From: Stomoxys calcitrans | Lineage: Eukaryota; Arthropoda; Insecta; Diptera; Muscidae | Direction of reading: 5' to 3' | Assembly: GCF_963082655.1 (NCBI RefSeq) | Contig: NC_081552.1 | Coordinates: 52,801,947 to 52,865,946 of the forward strand | DNA: 64,000 bases | In this document: positions 11,787 to 22,539 of the stretch, in pieces | Numbering within the stretch: the first letter of the stretch is position 1 | Layout of the letters: the number at the start of each line of letters is the position of its first letter | Program-made: the position numbers and the translations under genes | The notes under the pieces: model-generated | What the model saw: the letters and a program-made list of their open reading frames with translations, nothing else | Told to the model about the DNA's origin: nothing | Databases searched by the model: none

Positions 11787-14700
11787 CTAGCTGGTTGATT
11801 TCCTTTCCCCTTTAATATTTCTTGAACGCCTATTATCGCTTTGCGTTTCCTGCACATTTGTCGTTTCCACTTTGGATGTACTAGGTGTGACATTTTCTAA
11901 AGTCATGGAGACCGTTACAGAAATTTTTTGTATTATGGGCTTTTCCTCCGCATCCAGCTTTTCAATTTTGGTTACCACCACATGCTGCTGCTGCGGCTGA
12001 AAATGGTGAGGCTGCTGCAGCTGTTGCTGCTGATCTGGTAAAATTTCCTCTTCATTCTTCATCTTAAGTTTTAACTGATTTTGCAATTCCTCTATCAGTT
12101 TCTGTTGCTTGGCTACTTCCTCCTTCCAATCCTTGGGCTTGGGTCCCGGTTTCTTACGTATGCGTGGCTCCTCGCCCAAATGATCACGTTGCATATGGGC
12201 CTTCACATTGACATTGGAGGAATAACAACGATCACACATTTCACATTTGAAGGGCTTTTCGCCGGTATGTGATCTCATGTGGATTTTGCGATCACTGTTA
12301 CGCAAAAACTTCTTTTCGCAATATTCACATTTGAAAATTTTCGAGGCTTCACCCAAATGCAATTTTTTGTGCACAATAAGATTTTGATTGGCGCGAAAAC
12401 ATTTCTTACATACCTCACATACATAGGGCTTTTCCCCTGTGTGCACCCTCATGTGGGTCTTCAAGTCGGAGCTGCGTACAAATGCCTTGGGGCACATGGT
12501 ACACTGGAAACGGCGATCATTGGTATGATGACGCATATGCAGTTTATAATCGGGTTTGGTGCAGCAGCCCAAATTACAGATTTCGCAAACATACTTTTGT
12601 GTTTTGGAATGCCTCAGCTTGTGCTCTTTCATGCGTATGTGCAGGCGAAATTGTTTGCCACATTCATCACAGGTAAATGGTTTCTCGTCTGGATTTCTAT
12701 GCGCATTCAGGTGTTCCGTTAGACGGTGCCGCTTGGTGAATGTACGCGGGCAATATTCGCATGTAAAACGTTTTTTGCCAACTACTCTGGTTGCCTTGAG
12801 TGAGTACGACTCTGACCCCTCATCGGTGTCTTTCGAGCCTTGTGTTTCTTTCTTGGCAGTTTTTAAGGAATTAGCTGTTGGCTTTAGCTTTTGCTAGGAA
12901 TTTAAGACAGAAAACATTTTAAATTTGAACGGATAGTTGGATATTTAAAAATAAAAATTAAAAAAATTAAAAAAAAAATAATAAAAATATAAAAAAGTAA
13001 ATTTAAAAAAAAAATAAATAAATAAATATAATACAATTAGAGATAACTAACTAACGTTGAACCTTGGCCATTTGCATTGCAATGGAACTTTAATCTACCC
13101 CGCTACATTTAATCTACCCCGCTACATCTACATTGCTACATTTCCCATGACCATTCCATTAAAGAACAGGGGGTACTTCTTCTTATATCAGCGAGTGCAG
13201 TCCGGTAAAAGTTTAAGCTCAATTATAAGGAGCCTCTTTTATGGCGAGTCCGAACGACGTACCGCATGGCGACACCACTTGGTAGAGAACAATCCCATGG
13301 CAGCCAGTTGTACGTACCGGATTGGCCCGATAAAGTCCATCAAAGGCCTTTGGCTCCGTCTACAACACACTGCTACCACAACAACTTGGCAGAGAAGTTA
13401 AAACATGGCAGGATATTTCACAAATGAAGTCAGCATTAGTAAGAAGATAACCACCGCTGGAAATGTTTCTAATGTTCACGACGGGATTTAAAACCAGGCG
13501 TTCGGCGCATTGGCGGACATGCTAACGTCTGTGCCACGGTTATCACAAATACTGGAGCGATCGGTCCTTTGGATCGGAAAGGACCTAATGGAGCTTGACT
13601 AGGATCGCCACCTGCAAATGAAAATGTGGCTACAACAACAACAAATACTGAATAAGATTTTTAGTTTAACAAAACTTTGTTATGTCATGGGCATCTCCAT
13701 AGCAAACTACTTTGATATTAGTTTCCTATGAAAAATAACAAGTTTCCAACCTTGAAAGTTTCTCAAAACTATGGTACTTTTCAGTCATTGCTATTGAAAT
13801 TAAACTCCCATGGCTCACACTGATTTTAGTCTTTTGACAAATACAGGACAAGTTTTTTATCCAATAGGTTTTTGGTGTACCGGGCCTATACCAATGTCAT
13901 TGCATTTGATCTAGAAAATCGCTGTGCAAGATGCTATCCTACAAGATGCTATCATCGCTTGAAGTTGCTATCCTACGAAACTGTGAAGTTTTTGGAAAAT
14001 TTCTCCACCTACGACAACAACAAGAGTTGATTTCAGGGGCCAACAAATTCTTCAAATCGATTTAAACATTACCTCGAAGGGAAGTTTCAAATGTTTCTTG
14101 AAATTCTGCAAATGAATTCAGGATCGGCTTCCTCGAAGTTATGAGCTTTTTCGTTAGGTAACATGAATGTCAACTTTTTGGCCACGGATGATCGGATTGG
14201 AAAACCGAAACAAGACTACAGTACTGGCAGCCGGTTGTGCGTACCGGATTGACTCGATGGAGTCCTTCATCGGCAGGGCTGCCGCCAACAACTAGTAATT
14301 TGGCTTTAAAACGATTTACTCTTAAAGGTGACCCCAAGTGGTTTCTTTTTAATCTACCCTCTCAAGATGATCAAAAAATTCTCTCTCGTTGTGCCCTAAG
14401 ATGGCCTTGGCTACAGCTTAGATATATTGTGGCAACGTCAACCAAGTAAAATCTTTGCAATTCATTAAAATGTTTTTATCATAGCAATTTTCGCAGCATT
14501 TTCCCCTCTTTAATAAAAAAAAAATCAACACTGACTACCTCAACCGCATTTCTGGTACTCCTGCGTGGTCTTTTGGGCGGCGATTCAACACGTAGCACTT
14601 GTAATTCTGCATTCTGCTCTGCATCGCTGATCTCTTGTTTTACCAACAAATTCTCTGCTTGTCCATTCGTTTCCGCCTGTATATAATTCAGCCCAGGCTC

Positions 14701-14808
14701 TTGTTTAATGTGTAATTCATGATTGTTGTTATCTGATATATTGGCCACAGCCTGCTGTTCCTCTGCCTCAATTTTAATGGACACATGTTCTAGCATAGTG
14801 TTAATCAT
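11787..14808 (-). CDS. C2H2 zinc-finger protein, seven fingers, two exons
   Basis: Probable nuclear DNA-binding regulator. Exon 1 is 14808-14539 (90 codons from MINTMLEHVSIKIE) and exon 2 is 12893-11787. The donor GAG|GTAGTC and the acceptor TTCCTAG|CAA are both phase 0. The in-frame TAG just upstream of exon 2 is the acceptor itself. The joined protein is 458 aa. Exon 1 holds three sumoylation-type sites (IKIE, IKQE, VKQE) and a basic patch PPKRPRRSTR. Exon 2 carries seven contiguous C2H2 fingers at residues about 133-328, with TGEKPY/F linkers. An AT-hook-like RKKPGPKPK (about 336), a Lys/Glu-rich probable coiled coil (345-372), a Gln-rich tract (378-394) and a Ser/Thr-rich tail follow. All fingers keep their Cys and His. 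The first M of exon 2 alone (12632) is not the start, because two fingers lie upstream of it. The intron (14538-12894) contains SINE sequence. I cannot name the orthologue. Confidence 0.9.
13146..13560 (-). repeat. tRNA-derived SINE family 1 with nested CAA-tailed retroposon
   Basis: Lies in the zinc-finger gene intron. It is the reverse-oriented family 1 SINE, with the B-box end degraded ('gggatttaaaaccaggcg'). It is split by the ~110-bp retroposon at about 13290-13395; the near repeat 'acttggtagaga'/'acttggcagaga' on both sides is its target-site duplication. Confidence 0.75.
13290..13395 (+). repeat. Short CAA-tailed retroposon, nested in a SINE
   Basis: Begins CAATCCCATGGCAGCCAGTT and ends with CTACCACAACAACTTGG. 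The 12-bp target repeat differs at one base. A second, partial copy lies at 14216-14290 in the same intron. Confidence 0.75.
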
Positions 14809-14819
14809 ATTCTAATGCC

Positions 14820-16120
14820 TTTTCGGTTAATCAAACACTTTTACACCATGGAAAACACATTTAGGCACACAAATTTTATTTCCTTAAAGGATTTTTTCTA
14901 TTGTTTTATTGTGATATTAAACAAATGGTTTCACTTTTTCATTTTACCAATGGGGGAATAATTAAAATACTGACTGACGCCGTCTGTCATTTTGTTTTTT
15001 TTTTTTTTTTTGACTAAGTTTTTAGACCCAATGAAAGAGTCGAGCGTTTTAGACTAATAAATGACAGCTGCTCAACTCCTAAGTTTGCTTGCGAGTTCTC
15101 TTCTCTCTCTTTCGCATTATTTAAATCTTTACAGTACATTATACAGTACTATCTAGCATTTCACAGACAGCTGTGAAGTAAATAAAGAAATGTTCGTTTT
15201 TTTTATATTTGACTATGGACTCGATTTTAAAAATTCAAACAAGAATCAATTTTAGTTGGGTTATTTATCGGTGGAGACAGACCGAATACTTAGGAGTGAT
15301 CTTGGACAAGAATCTAAACTGAAAGTTTAATTTTCAGGAGCTTATTTAGAAGGTTCACAAGTGTAAGGAACTATGTAGAGGGCTATCTGGGGCTGATTCC
15401 GAATATTGTCCATTGGCTCTACAGGAGCCTGTTTAGAGCAATACTAACTTATGACTCAGTAATTTAGCGTAGTAGTAAGCGATGAGGACCACACCTACTA
15501 AGTCACTAGAGACTGTTCTAGATGTCCGATCCATACACACATAGATTAAGTAAGAGGCATCCATTGCGGCTGTGAACATTAAGGCGATGGGAGCATACGG
15601 AATTAACTAGGTGACGATTAGAAATCTGGAAGGAATGGAAGAGGTTTCATATCAGATATCTCCGATAGGCCGATACTATCGTTAGTATCCCATCACCTAT
15701 ATATCAAACGAAAATAAGAAGTACAAATCAGGAGATCGATTTATATAGAAGCAATATCAACGCAAAGACCGAATAAAACTAAATTTAATAAAGTCAGGTG
15801 AAATATAATGGGAGAAATCATAGTACAAAATTTTAGCCCAATCGGATGAAAATTGCGCCCTCTTAAGGCACAATGAATCTTATAGGGCAAATTTAGTGTT
15901 GGATGGCTTATTTTTGTTAAATTTTGCAAAAAATTTGCTGATCTTTTTGATAGTAAAAATTTCAATCGCTATTCGGACAAAAATATGATATCGGTAGTGC
16001 GTGACATCGATATTTTTGCAGCTCTACTACATTAGGGACCCAAGCACTGAGATCCGTTTCCGACTACCTGATCATAACATGGTTCTCTAGACGGAGATTA
16101 CTGAATGCATTCTTGTGGTC
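14820..16120 (+). other. Upstream flank of zinc-finger gene and LINE debris
   Basis: 14820-15240 is AT-rich and contains the probable promoter and 5' UTR of the zinc-finger gene; no clear TATA box. From about 15270 a degenerate plus-strand LINE fragment reads EYLGVILDKNLN, then VHKCKELCRGLSG, with stops (RT thumb region, as at 2845-3350). No intact gene. Confidence 0.5.
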
Positions 16121-16129
16121 ACTCTAGCC

Positions 16130-16388
16130 ATTTTTGTATATGTGGAGGTAGCAATCTTCGTCAAGCTCCATAGGCAAGCAAGCTCGATCCAGTCCATCGA
16201 TATGGCAATGTTATTGACATTTGTTATTTAACGGCGCCAATAACTCTCCTTCTCATGTCGCGTATCAGGCACACAGTATTTTAGCAAGAGTTGGTGTCGC
16301 CCAGCCTCTCACTAAGACTCTCCAATAGCAGCGACTCCGTATACGAGGCACCCCCTCTCCACAACCTGTGGACGCTTCTGATTACAAT
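16130..16388 (-). repeat. 393-bp CAA-tailed retroposon, degenerate copy
   Basis: Reverse copy of the element seen whole at 60183-60575: 'gtggaggtagcaatcttcgt', then TTATTTAACGGCGCC, then 'cctctcactaagactctcc'. It lies head to head with the next copy. Confidence 0.7.
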
Positions 16389-16394
16389 GAACAC

Positions 16395-16785
16395 CACCCG
16401 GCACGGGGTAGTTGTGAGCACCACAAAGGATGGAACATTGAGGTCCAACCTGTGTGGCATTCATTGCTGTCACGAGAAGCTTAGCTGCGAGCGGATAGTG
16501 GAATGCTCCATAAGGAGTAGCTGCAATGCCTGTCGCGGACAAACAGCAGAATTGAGCGGAGAGTCTCAGTGAGAGGCCGGATGGCACTGGCTCTTGCACA
16601 AATACTGAGTGCCTATGATGCTCAATATGACAAGGCGAGTTAATGGCGCCTTTAAATAACCAATGGCCACCCTGTTCCCACGGCGATCGGTCCTTTGAAC
16701 CGGAACGAGCTTGCTCACCTACAGGAGCTTGACGAGAATCGCCACCTCCACATGAAAATGTGGCTACAACAACAACAATACAAGA
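16395..16785 (+). repeat. 393-bp CAA-tailed retroposon
   Basis: Starts GGCACGGGGTAGTTGTGAGC, contains 'ggcgcctttaaataaccaat' and ends ATGTGGCTACAACAACAAC. The long minus-strand open frame over it (16935-16312) is a by-product of the repeat, not a gene. Confidence 0.85.
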
Positions 16786-16889
16786 GCAGACGATTAGTGA
16801 ATCCCAAGCATTGCGAGGAGACGCACTCAGGAACAGTGAAACGGTTGAAAGGACGACGAAAGAAGAAAGCACAAAGGAGAAGAGATCAG

Positions 16890-17200
16890 CATGACTTTCG
16901 ATATCCCAGTTGGACACATAGGACCACTGGCGCACTTATACGGAAAATATGTATGTAGGGCATGCAGGGAATATAATAAGACGTTGGAGCATTTCCTACG
17001 TCATTGCCCTGCTTCGAGGCTAAAAGAATCCGGCTCTTAGGTAGGGACACAATGCCATACTTGAACCAACTTAGGGGCGTGAAATGGAGAACAATTATGA
17101 CTTTGTAAGTAACACGGATTTTCCTGACTTGGTTTTTTTCGAGGTTACTTTTCTAGTACGAACAACAAGCCGATAACTTGCTTACGTGTATGTCCATAAT
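16890..17200 (+). pseudogene. LINE 3' end fragment
   Basis: Reads CRACREYNKTLEHFLRHCPAS, the Cys/His-rich C-terminus of a LINE pol ORF, followed by the same noncoding 3' region as at 545-715 ('aaccaacttaggggcgtg'). Confidence 0.65.
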
Positions 17201-17261
17201 GTATGTCAAGTCAAATTACAAGCAACTTGAAGCACTTTAACCAATTTCTATGTTTTGTATG

Positions 17262-17365
17262 TTGTTGTTGTAGCAGTGTGTTATACACTGAAACGGCAGC
17301 CCTTGCCGATGAAGAACTCCATCGGGTCAATCCGGTACGTACAACCGGCTGCCATGGTATTGGTT
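17262..17365 (-). repeat. Short CAA-tailed retroposon
   Basis: Minus-oriented copy ('gttgttgttgtagcagtg' to 'caaccggctgccatgg'). Confidence 0.8.
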
Positions 17366-17369
17366 GTTG

Positions 17370-18090
17370 TAAGTTTTGCGTATTGTAACATAATCTGAAG
17401 CCACTTTCAGGCAAAATAGACCCACAACGTAGGCAAACGTAGGACATTATGTCGGCCTAATTTTTAAACGCACCTATGATGTGAGCTTGTAAAGCTGTAA
17501 TGACGACATAAATTTTGTGCTTTAAAGATTTAAATAGAGTCATAAAGTCAGGAATAGGCTTGATCGGCTGCTGCGGAAAGCCTCACAGTGGGACAATCTG
17601 CCCACTTAATTTGTACACTACCCTTCCCAGTAAATACGAAACTGCTAGAGTTTGGCATAACACTTGTTCTCAAACATTCCCTACAAAAACTAGTCCAAGG
17701 GCATCAAACAGCCACTGGATGGGCCATCCTATATATTTTTGGTAAAAATCGACACAAAATACCATGAAGTAACATACCTGCACATCAGAAATTAGTCTAT
17801 CAATAACTTTAAGATATCAGACAATAGAATATAAGAAACTTCGACTTTTTCATATCTTATCGATATATGGAAAGCCATTACGAATACATAAACAACTGGA
17901 CTGGAGATCCTAAATGGATTTTATTCAAATACTTAACGTACTATATACACATAAGAAAATCGGTTTGAAGCTCTTTGGGTGTATATATGGATCAAATAAA
18001 CTTGTGAGCAATATTTGTATTTAGCATATTTATATCTTAAATACATACAAACACATACTCGCATAGATTTTTTGTTTGTATATCTATAAA
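17370..18090. other. 3' flank of the MADF-BESS locus, no gene seen
   Basis: AT-rich sequence without a recognised repeat or gene. The part next to 18095 is the likely 3' UTR of the MADF-BESS gene; AATAAA-like minus-strand signals occur near 18025-18090. Confidence 0.4.
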
Positions 18091-18094
18091 ACAT

Positions 18095-18424
18095 TTATGA
18101 ACATTTCTTCTTGATCTTGGCATGTAAATAGTTGAGAAAGTAAATTTTGGAATCATCAACATCTTCTTCTGGCATCTTTTTAAAAAGTTCCCGAATCATG
18201 AGGAAAAATCCCTCATGCGTATTTTCATTATCGTTCGGAGCTTCTTTGGCCTCAATACATAAACGCTTTTCAGCAGTGGCTGACATTTCATCTGGAAACT
18301 CATCTAACACATCGTTGTAGCTGCTACTTCTCTTTCGATACCAATTTGTGTTAGGATAAGATTCATGTTTTGGTGTTTGCTGCTGTGTTTGCTCTTCAAT
18401 ATACTCGTAAAAGGGAGGTGATTG
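18095..18424 (-). CDS. Terminal exon of MADF array gene, BESS-like motif
   Basis: Acceptor TATGTTTCAG|CAA (phase 0), 109 codons and a stop. It encodes a Gln/Pro-rich start (QSPPFYEYIEEQTQQQTP), a basic stretch (WYRKRSSSYNDVLDEFPDE) and a C-terminal EGFFLMIRELFKKMPEEDV...YFLNYLHAKI, which has the two-helix hydrophobic pattern of a BESS motif, a protein-interaction motif that often follows MADF domains in flies. The phase matches the donor of the last linker exon (21452), joining AVA|QSPP. The open frame continues upstream to an ATG at 18529, but the acceptor and phase match favour an exon start at 18424. Role: nuclear chromatin or transcription co-factor, inferred from family. Confidence 0.8.
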   Translation of the reverse strand, partial: QSPPFYEYIEEQTQQQTPKHESYPNTNWYRKRSSSYNDVLDEFPDEMSATAEKRLCIEAKEAPNDNENTHEGFFLMIRELFKKMPEEDVDDSKIYFLNYLHAKIKKKCS

Positions 18425-18639
18425 CTGAAACATAAAAGGAAAAGGAAAGTTTTTGAAGTTAAAACTAGGAAAGCAAAAACTGGAAGCCTTTAATACATCG
18501 GTTTCTTCTACAAGAAAAGCTGCCAGCAATAAAGGTTGCCAGACTCATATTCTTGAACCGATTGATTAAATTGGTTTGAATATGATCCTCCACCAAGGAT
18601 CCCAGTCTTCAAGTTCTGAGGTTTTTTCATACTTGATTT

Positions 18640-21438
18640 TATTTATTATATCCTCCACCATAGGATGGGGGTGCACTAATTTCGTCATTCCGTTTGTAAC
18701 ACCTCGAATTATGCGTCTAAGACCCCATATAGTACATATATTCTTAATCGTCATGACATTTTAAGTTGATCATGCCATGTCCGAGTGAAGGAGTAGGCAC
18801 TTGAAATTTTGCACAAATACTGCTTACTAGTGTAGTTCAGTTGGGATTGTAAATGGATCAAATAGCTCTATGTTTTTTTATATAGCTGCCATATAAACCA
18901 ATCTCCCGATTAGACTTTTTGAGCTGCTAGTAAAGGGCGCAATTCTTATCCAAGTTGCACGTATTGTTTTGGCATGACTTCCAACAACTGTACCAAGTAT
19001 GGTCTTAATCAGTCCATAACCTGATACTCCTGCCATATAAACCCATTTCCGGATTTGCATTCCTGAGCCTCTAGAGGGCGCAATACTTATCAGATTTGGC
19101 TGAAATTTTGCACATATCATTTTGGTATGACTTCCAACAATGGTGCAAAGTTGTTGTTGTTGTTGTTGTAGCAGTTTATTGTGTACTATCTTTCTTCTGC
19201 TTGATTCTGTTGAGTGTCAAGACCCAGGAACTCCGCGACTAAGATGGGGTGCGTCCACAGGGATCTGGGTCTGAGTCGAGTGGGTCTGGCCGGACAGTTA
19301 AACAGGTGACGTGTATCGTGCGGTCCCTGGTTACAATCGGGACATACATCTTGCACGTCGGCATCAATCCTAGCTCTGTGGGAATTGAGGCGGCTGCATC
19401 TGCCGGAACGTAATTGAGCCAGAACCACTCTGGTTTGCCGGGGGAGGTCGATTTCTTCGGGTGCAATGGGTGGCGGTCGTTCTCCAAGGACTAAATTCAC
19501 CCGGTAGCCAATTAACGCGTCTGCTACCGTGTCTGCATGAATGTTGTTCAGACCCGCTAGAGAGAACCTCTAGATCAAGCGGCATATCAAGATCTACCTT
19601 AAGGCTTCTGGGCGGTGGGTATCTATCCACAAGATGATGATTTGGATGATTTCTGCGATAACAGTCCAAAAGGTATTGCTTAGACAGCATGTAGTTATGT
19701 CTTCGCACTGGTAGGATCTTTGTCTCCTGATGGAGGTGGTCCACATGAGAACTGAGGAGACAGCCCGTCGCAGTTCGGAGGGCGGCATTCTGACAGATCT
19801 GAATATTATTCCACTGCGTGTCACAAAGTTGACGTGACCACACTGGCGCTGCATAACTTACCACAGACCGGCCAATTGCTTTGTACATGGTCAACAAGGT
19901 TTCTTTGTCTGCACCCCAAGTGCTGCCAGCGAGTGACTTGAGGACCTTGTTTCTACTTTAGACTTTATTGCAGATTGCTGTGGCATGTGGGGAGAAAGTG
20001 TAGGAGCTGTCAAATGTGACGCCAAGTATTTTGGGACACTTGATGGTCGGAATCATTTCTCCATCGACCATCACAGTCAGCTCAGTATTCACCTCACGCG
20101 TATTTGTAGTGAACAGTGTGGCTGAAGATTTGGTGGCGGATATCTTCAGATTTCGCTGCAAGAAATCTGAAGATATCCACTGTGCAAAGTATGTTTCAAT
20201 TCGTTTCATAACCTGATATAGCTGCCATATAAACCGATCTCGGACCGGTTGGATAAAGCTTCCAACAACTGTGAATAGTATGGTCTCAGTCTATAACCTG
20301 ATATCGCTGCCAAATAAACCCATTTCCGGATTTGACTTCTTAGGCCTCTAGAGGGCGCAATAATTTTCCGATTTGGCTGAAATTTTGAACATGAAGGTCT
20401 AGTACGACTTTTAAAAACTGTGCCAAATATGGTCAAAATAAGTCCATAACCTTCTTGAGTCTCTATAGGGCGCAATTCTTATTCGATTTGGCTGAATTTT
20501 TCCACATATCACACATGGTATGACTTTCAACAACTGTGCTAAGTTTAAAATCGGTACATAACCTGATATAGCTTCCATATAAACCGATCTGGGACCGGAT
20601 GGATATGACTTCCAACAACTTTGAATAGTATGGTCTCAATCTATAACCTGATATAGCCGCCAAATAAACCCATTTCCGGATTTGACTTCTTAAGCCTCTA
20701 GAGGGCGCAATAATTTTCCGATTTGGCTGAAATTTTGAACATGAAGGTCTAGTACGACTTTTAAAAACTGTGCCAAATATGGTCAAAATAAGTCCATAAC
20801 CTGATAGAGCTGCCATATAAACAGACTTCTTAGGCTTCTTAAGGGCGCAATTTTTATCCAATTTGGCTGAAACTTTCTACGTGGTGTTTTGATATGACTT
20901 CCAACAACTGTGCCAAATATGGTCGATATAGCTCACATTAAATCCGATTTCCGGATTTGCCTTCTTGAGCCTCTAGAGGGCGCAATTTTTTTATCCGATT
21001 TGGCTCACGTTTTGTAGATGTCGGTCTGAAACTTTTAGCAACTTTACCAAGTATGGTCTAATACCTGATATAGCTGCCATATAAAGCGATCTGTCGAATA
21101 GACTTCTTGAGCTTCTAGAGAGCACAATTTTTATCCGATTTGGTTGAAGTTTTGCATGTGGTGTCTAGGTATGACTTCAACAACTGTTTCAACTATGGTC
21201 TAAATCGGTTAATAACCTGATATAGCTGTCATATAAACCGATGTTCTGGGCCTCTAGAGGGTGCAATTATTACTCGATTTGCCTGAAATTGTGGAGGTGA
21301 GGTTTTCGCTTGCCTTCTTCAAATATCTTGATATAGCTCATATATATTTGAAAAAGTCATTCAAAGAACTTGACAAATGCAATCCATGATGGAGGGTATA
21401 TCAAATTTTCCCGGCGAACTTAGCACGCTTTTACTTGT
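18640..21438 (+). mobile_element. DINE-1-like Helitron with internal tandem repeats, split by a LINE
   Basis: Starts 'tatcctccaccataggatgg', with 'cgtcattccgtttgtaacac' and a degenerate mini-me core. About ten ~170-180-bp tandem units follow ('gatatagctgccatataaac ... cctctagagggcgcaatt'). It ends ATTTTCCCGGCGAACTTAGC ... TTTTACTTGTT at 21438, 14 bp from a splice donor of the MADF gene (21452). The LINE at 19151-20181 interrupts it. The terminal hairpin is damaged. Confidence 0.85.
19151..20181 (-). mobile_element. 5'-truncated LINE insertion with 8-bp target duplication
   Basis: Flanked by GTGCAAAG (19143-19150 and 20182-20189); the DINE sequence continues on both sides. On the minus strand it encodes the post-RT C-terminus: MLTMYKAIGRSVVSYAAPVW, ICQNAALRTATGC, HNYMLSKQYLLDCYRRNHPN, QTRVVLAQLRSGRCSRLNSH and VCPDCNQGPHDTRHLFNCPA (a CCHC-like CX2CX8HX4C pattern), in two frames. 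The 3' end is CTGCTACAACAACAACAACA. The same family is at 22545-24830. Confidence 0.85.
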
Positions 21439-21451
21439 TCATAATACGTAC

Positions 21452-22083
21452 CGCTACAGCGTCATCGTAATCTACCACCGAGTCTTCCGTAATCAACATT
21501 TCAACATTTAATTCATCATCATTATCAAATTCTTTGTTGACTGGTGTAGGTGCTGGTTCCTTTTTTCTGAAATGTATACGTATAACAAAAACTATATGAG
21601 ACACTTTGTTATTTGGAGCAAACAAATTCCGAGCTCACTTTCTTCGGGTAGCATGTCCGCGGAGGAAGTCCATGGTCTTAAACAAATACCAACCGCTTTC
21701 AAAAGCTTGATAGCCTTCTTTCAATGCATCTTGGATCTGATGAAATTCCTTAGCATAATAATCACGCAAACTTTTCCATCGAGCTTTGCAAACATGCACT
21801 AAAATACAAAAGGGAAATTTTAACCATATGTATGGGGAAAAGTGATGATTACTGCCGTTTAAAATGGTTGCCTTGATGATTGGCTGGTTGGCCATCTAAA
21901 CGACCACATAAACATCTACACAAAAAAAAAACAAATGGATAAACAATTCTTACCTGGCAAACCACAACTTCTACTAATCGTCTGCCATGCCTGCTCACGT
22001 TTAGATCGGTTTTTATTGTCCGGATGGTCTTTTGCGTATATTAGTTTATTTTTTTTAACTTCTTCGATGAGTACTTCGACCAT
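21452..22083 (-). CDS. MADF cassette 8 (exons A, B, C), last MADF before BESS exon
   Basis: Exon A 22083-21954 (MVEVLIEEVKKNKLIYAKDH to SCGLP), donor CCAG|GTAAGA. Exon B 21798-21639 (VCKARWKSLRDYYAKEF to WYLFKTMDFLRG), acceptor ATTTTAG, donor AA|GTGAGC. Exon C 21566-21452 (KKEPAPTPVNKEFDNDDE, acidic linker), donor GCG|GTACGT. Phases 0-1-2-0. A and B together make one complete MADF domain, a Myb/SANT-like three-helix DNA-binding fold. Exon A starts with ATG exactly where the other cassettes start after the splice AG. The context CAACAAAGATGG fits a fly start codon, so this may be the first exon of a shorter one-MADF gene. As an acceptor it lacks a good pyrimidine tract. Confidence 0.85.
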
Positions 22084-22326
22084 CTTTGTTGATATGTGTT
22101 ATCCATAACAGGAATGAAAGAATGAAATTAAAAAACAAATCGTATAACAAGTGCTGTCAGAGATTTCAATAGCTATAAAGCTGGTCAACTTATGGGAATA
22201 GCAACTACACCAGTCTTTTTATGGACAACTTTGCAAAACATATTCCAAGATTAGATGCATGCAAGTAAAGAGATCATAAAACCTCTGACCAATAGGTTAG
22301 GTCGGGTTGAAAATAGGGTGCGAATA

Positions 22327-22533
22327 TAGTTGTTGTTGTGGCTACATTTTTATATCGAGGTAAGGATCCTCGTCAAGCTCTTATATATGAGCTAGGTTAT
22401 TTCGGTCCATACGATCGATCGCTGCGGGAACATGTTGACCATTGGTTATTTAAAGGCGCTAATAATCCGCCTTGTATTTAAGCAAGATTCGGTGCCGGCC
22501 GGACTCTAACCGAGACTCTCCGCTCGATACTGC
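22327..22533 (-). repeat. 393-bp CAA-tailed retroposon, truncated
   Basis: Tail half ('gttgttgtggctacattttt' to 'ctctccgctcgatactgctg') directly next to the LINE at 22540. Confidence 0.7.
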
Positions 22534-22539
22534 TGATTG

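Noticed and set aside
12081..12897. Open frames on the plus strand opposite the zinc-finger exon
   Set aside because: Antisense shadows of the C2H2 repeats.
16312..16935. 207-codon minus-strand open frame
   Set aside because: Covers head-to-head copies of the 393-bp retroposon; the same sequence elsewhere is full of stops.
18640..21440. CRISPR-like regular repeats
   Set aside because: The ~175-bp units are degenerate, long and bounded by Helitron-type ends; the genome is eukaryotic.
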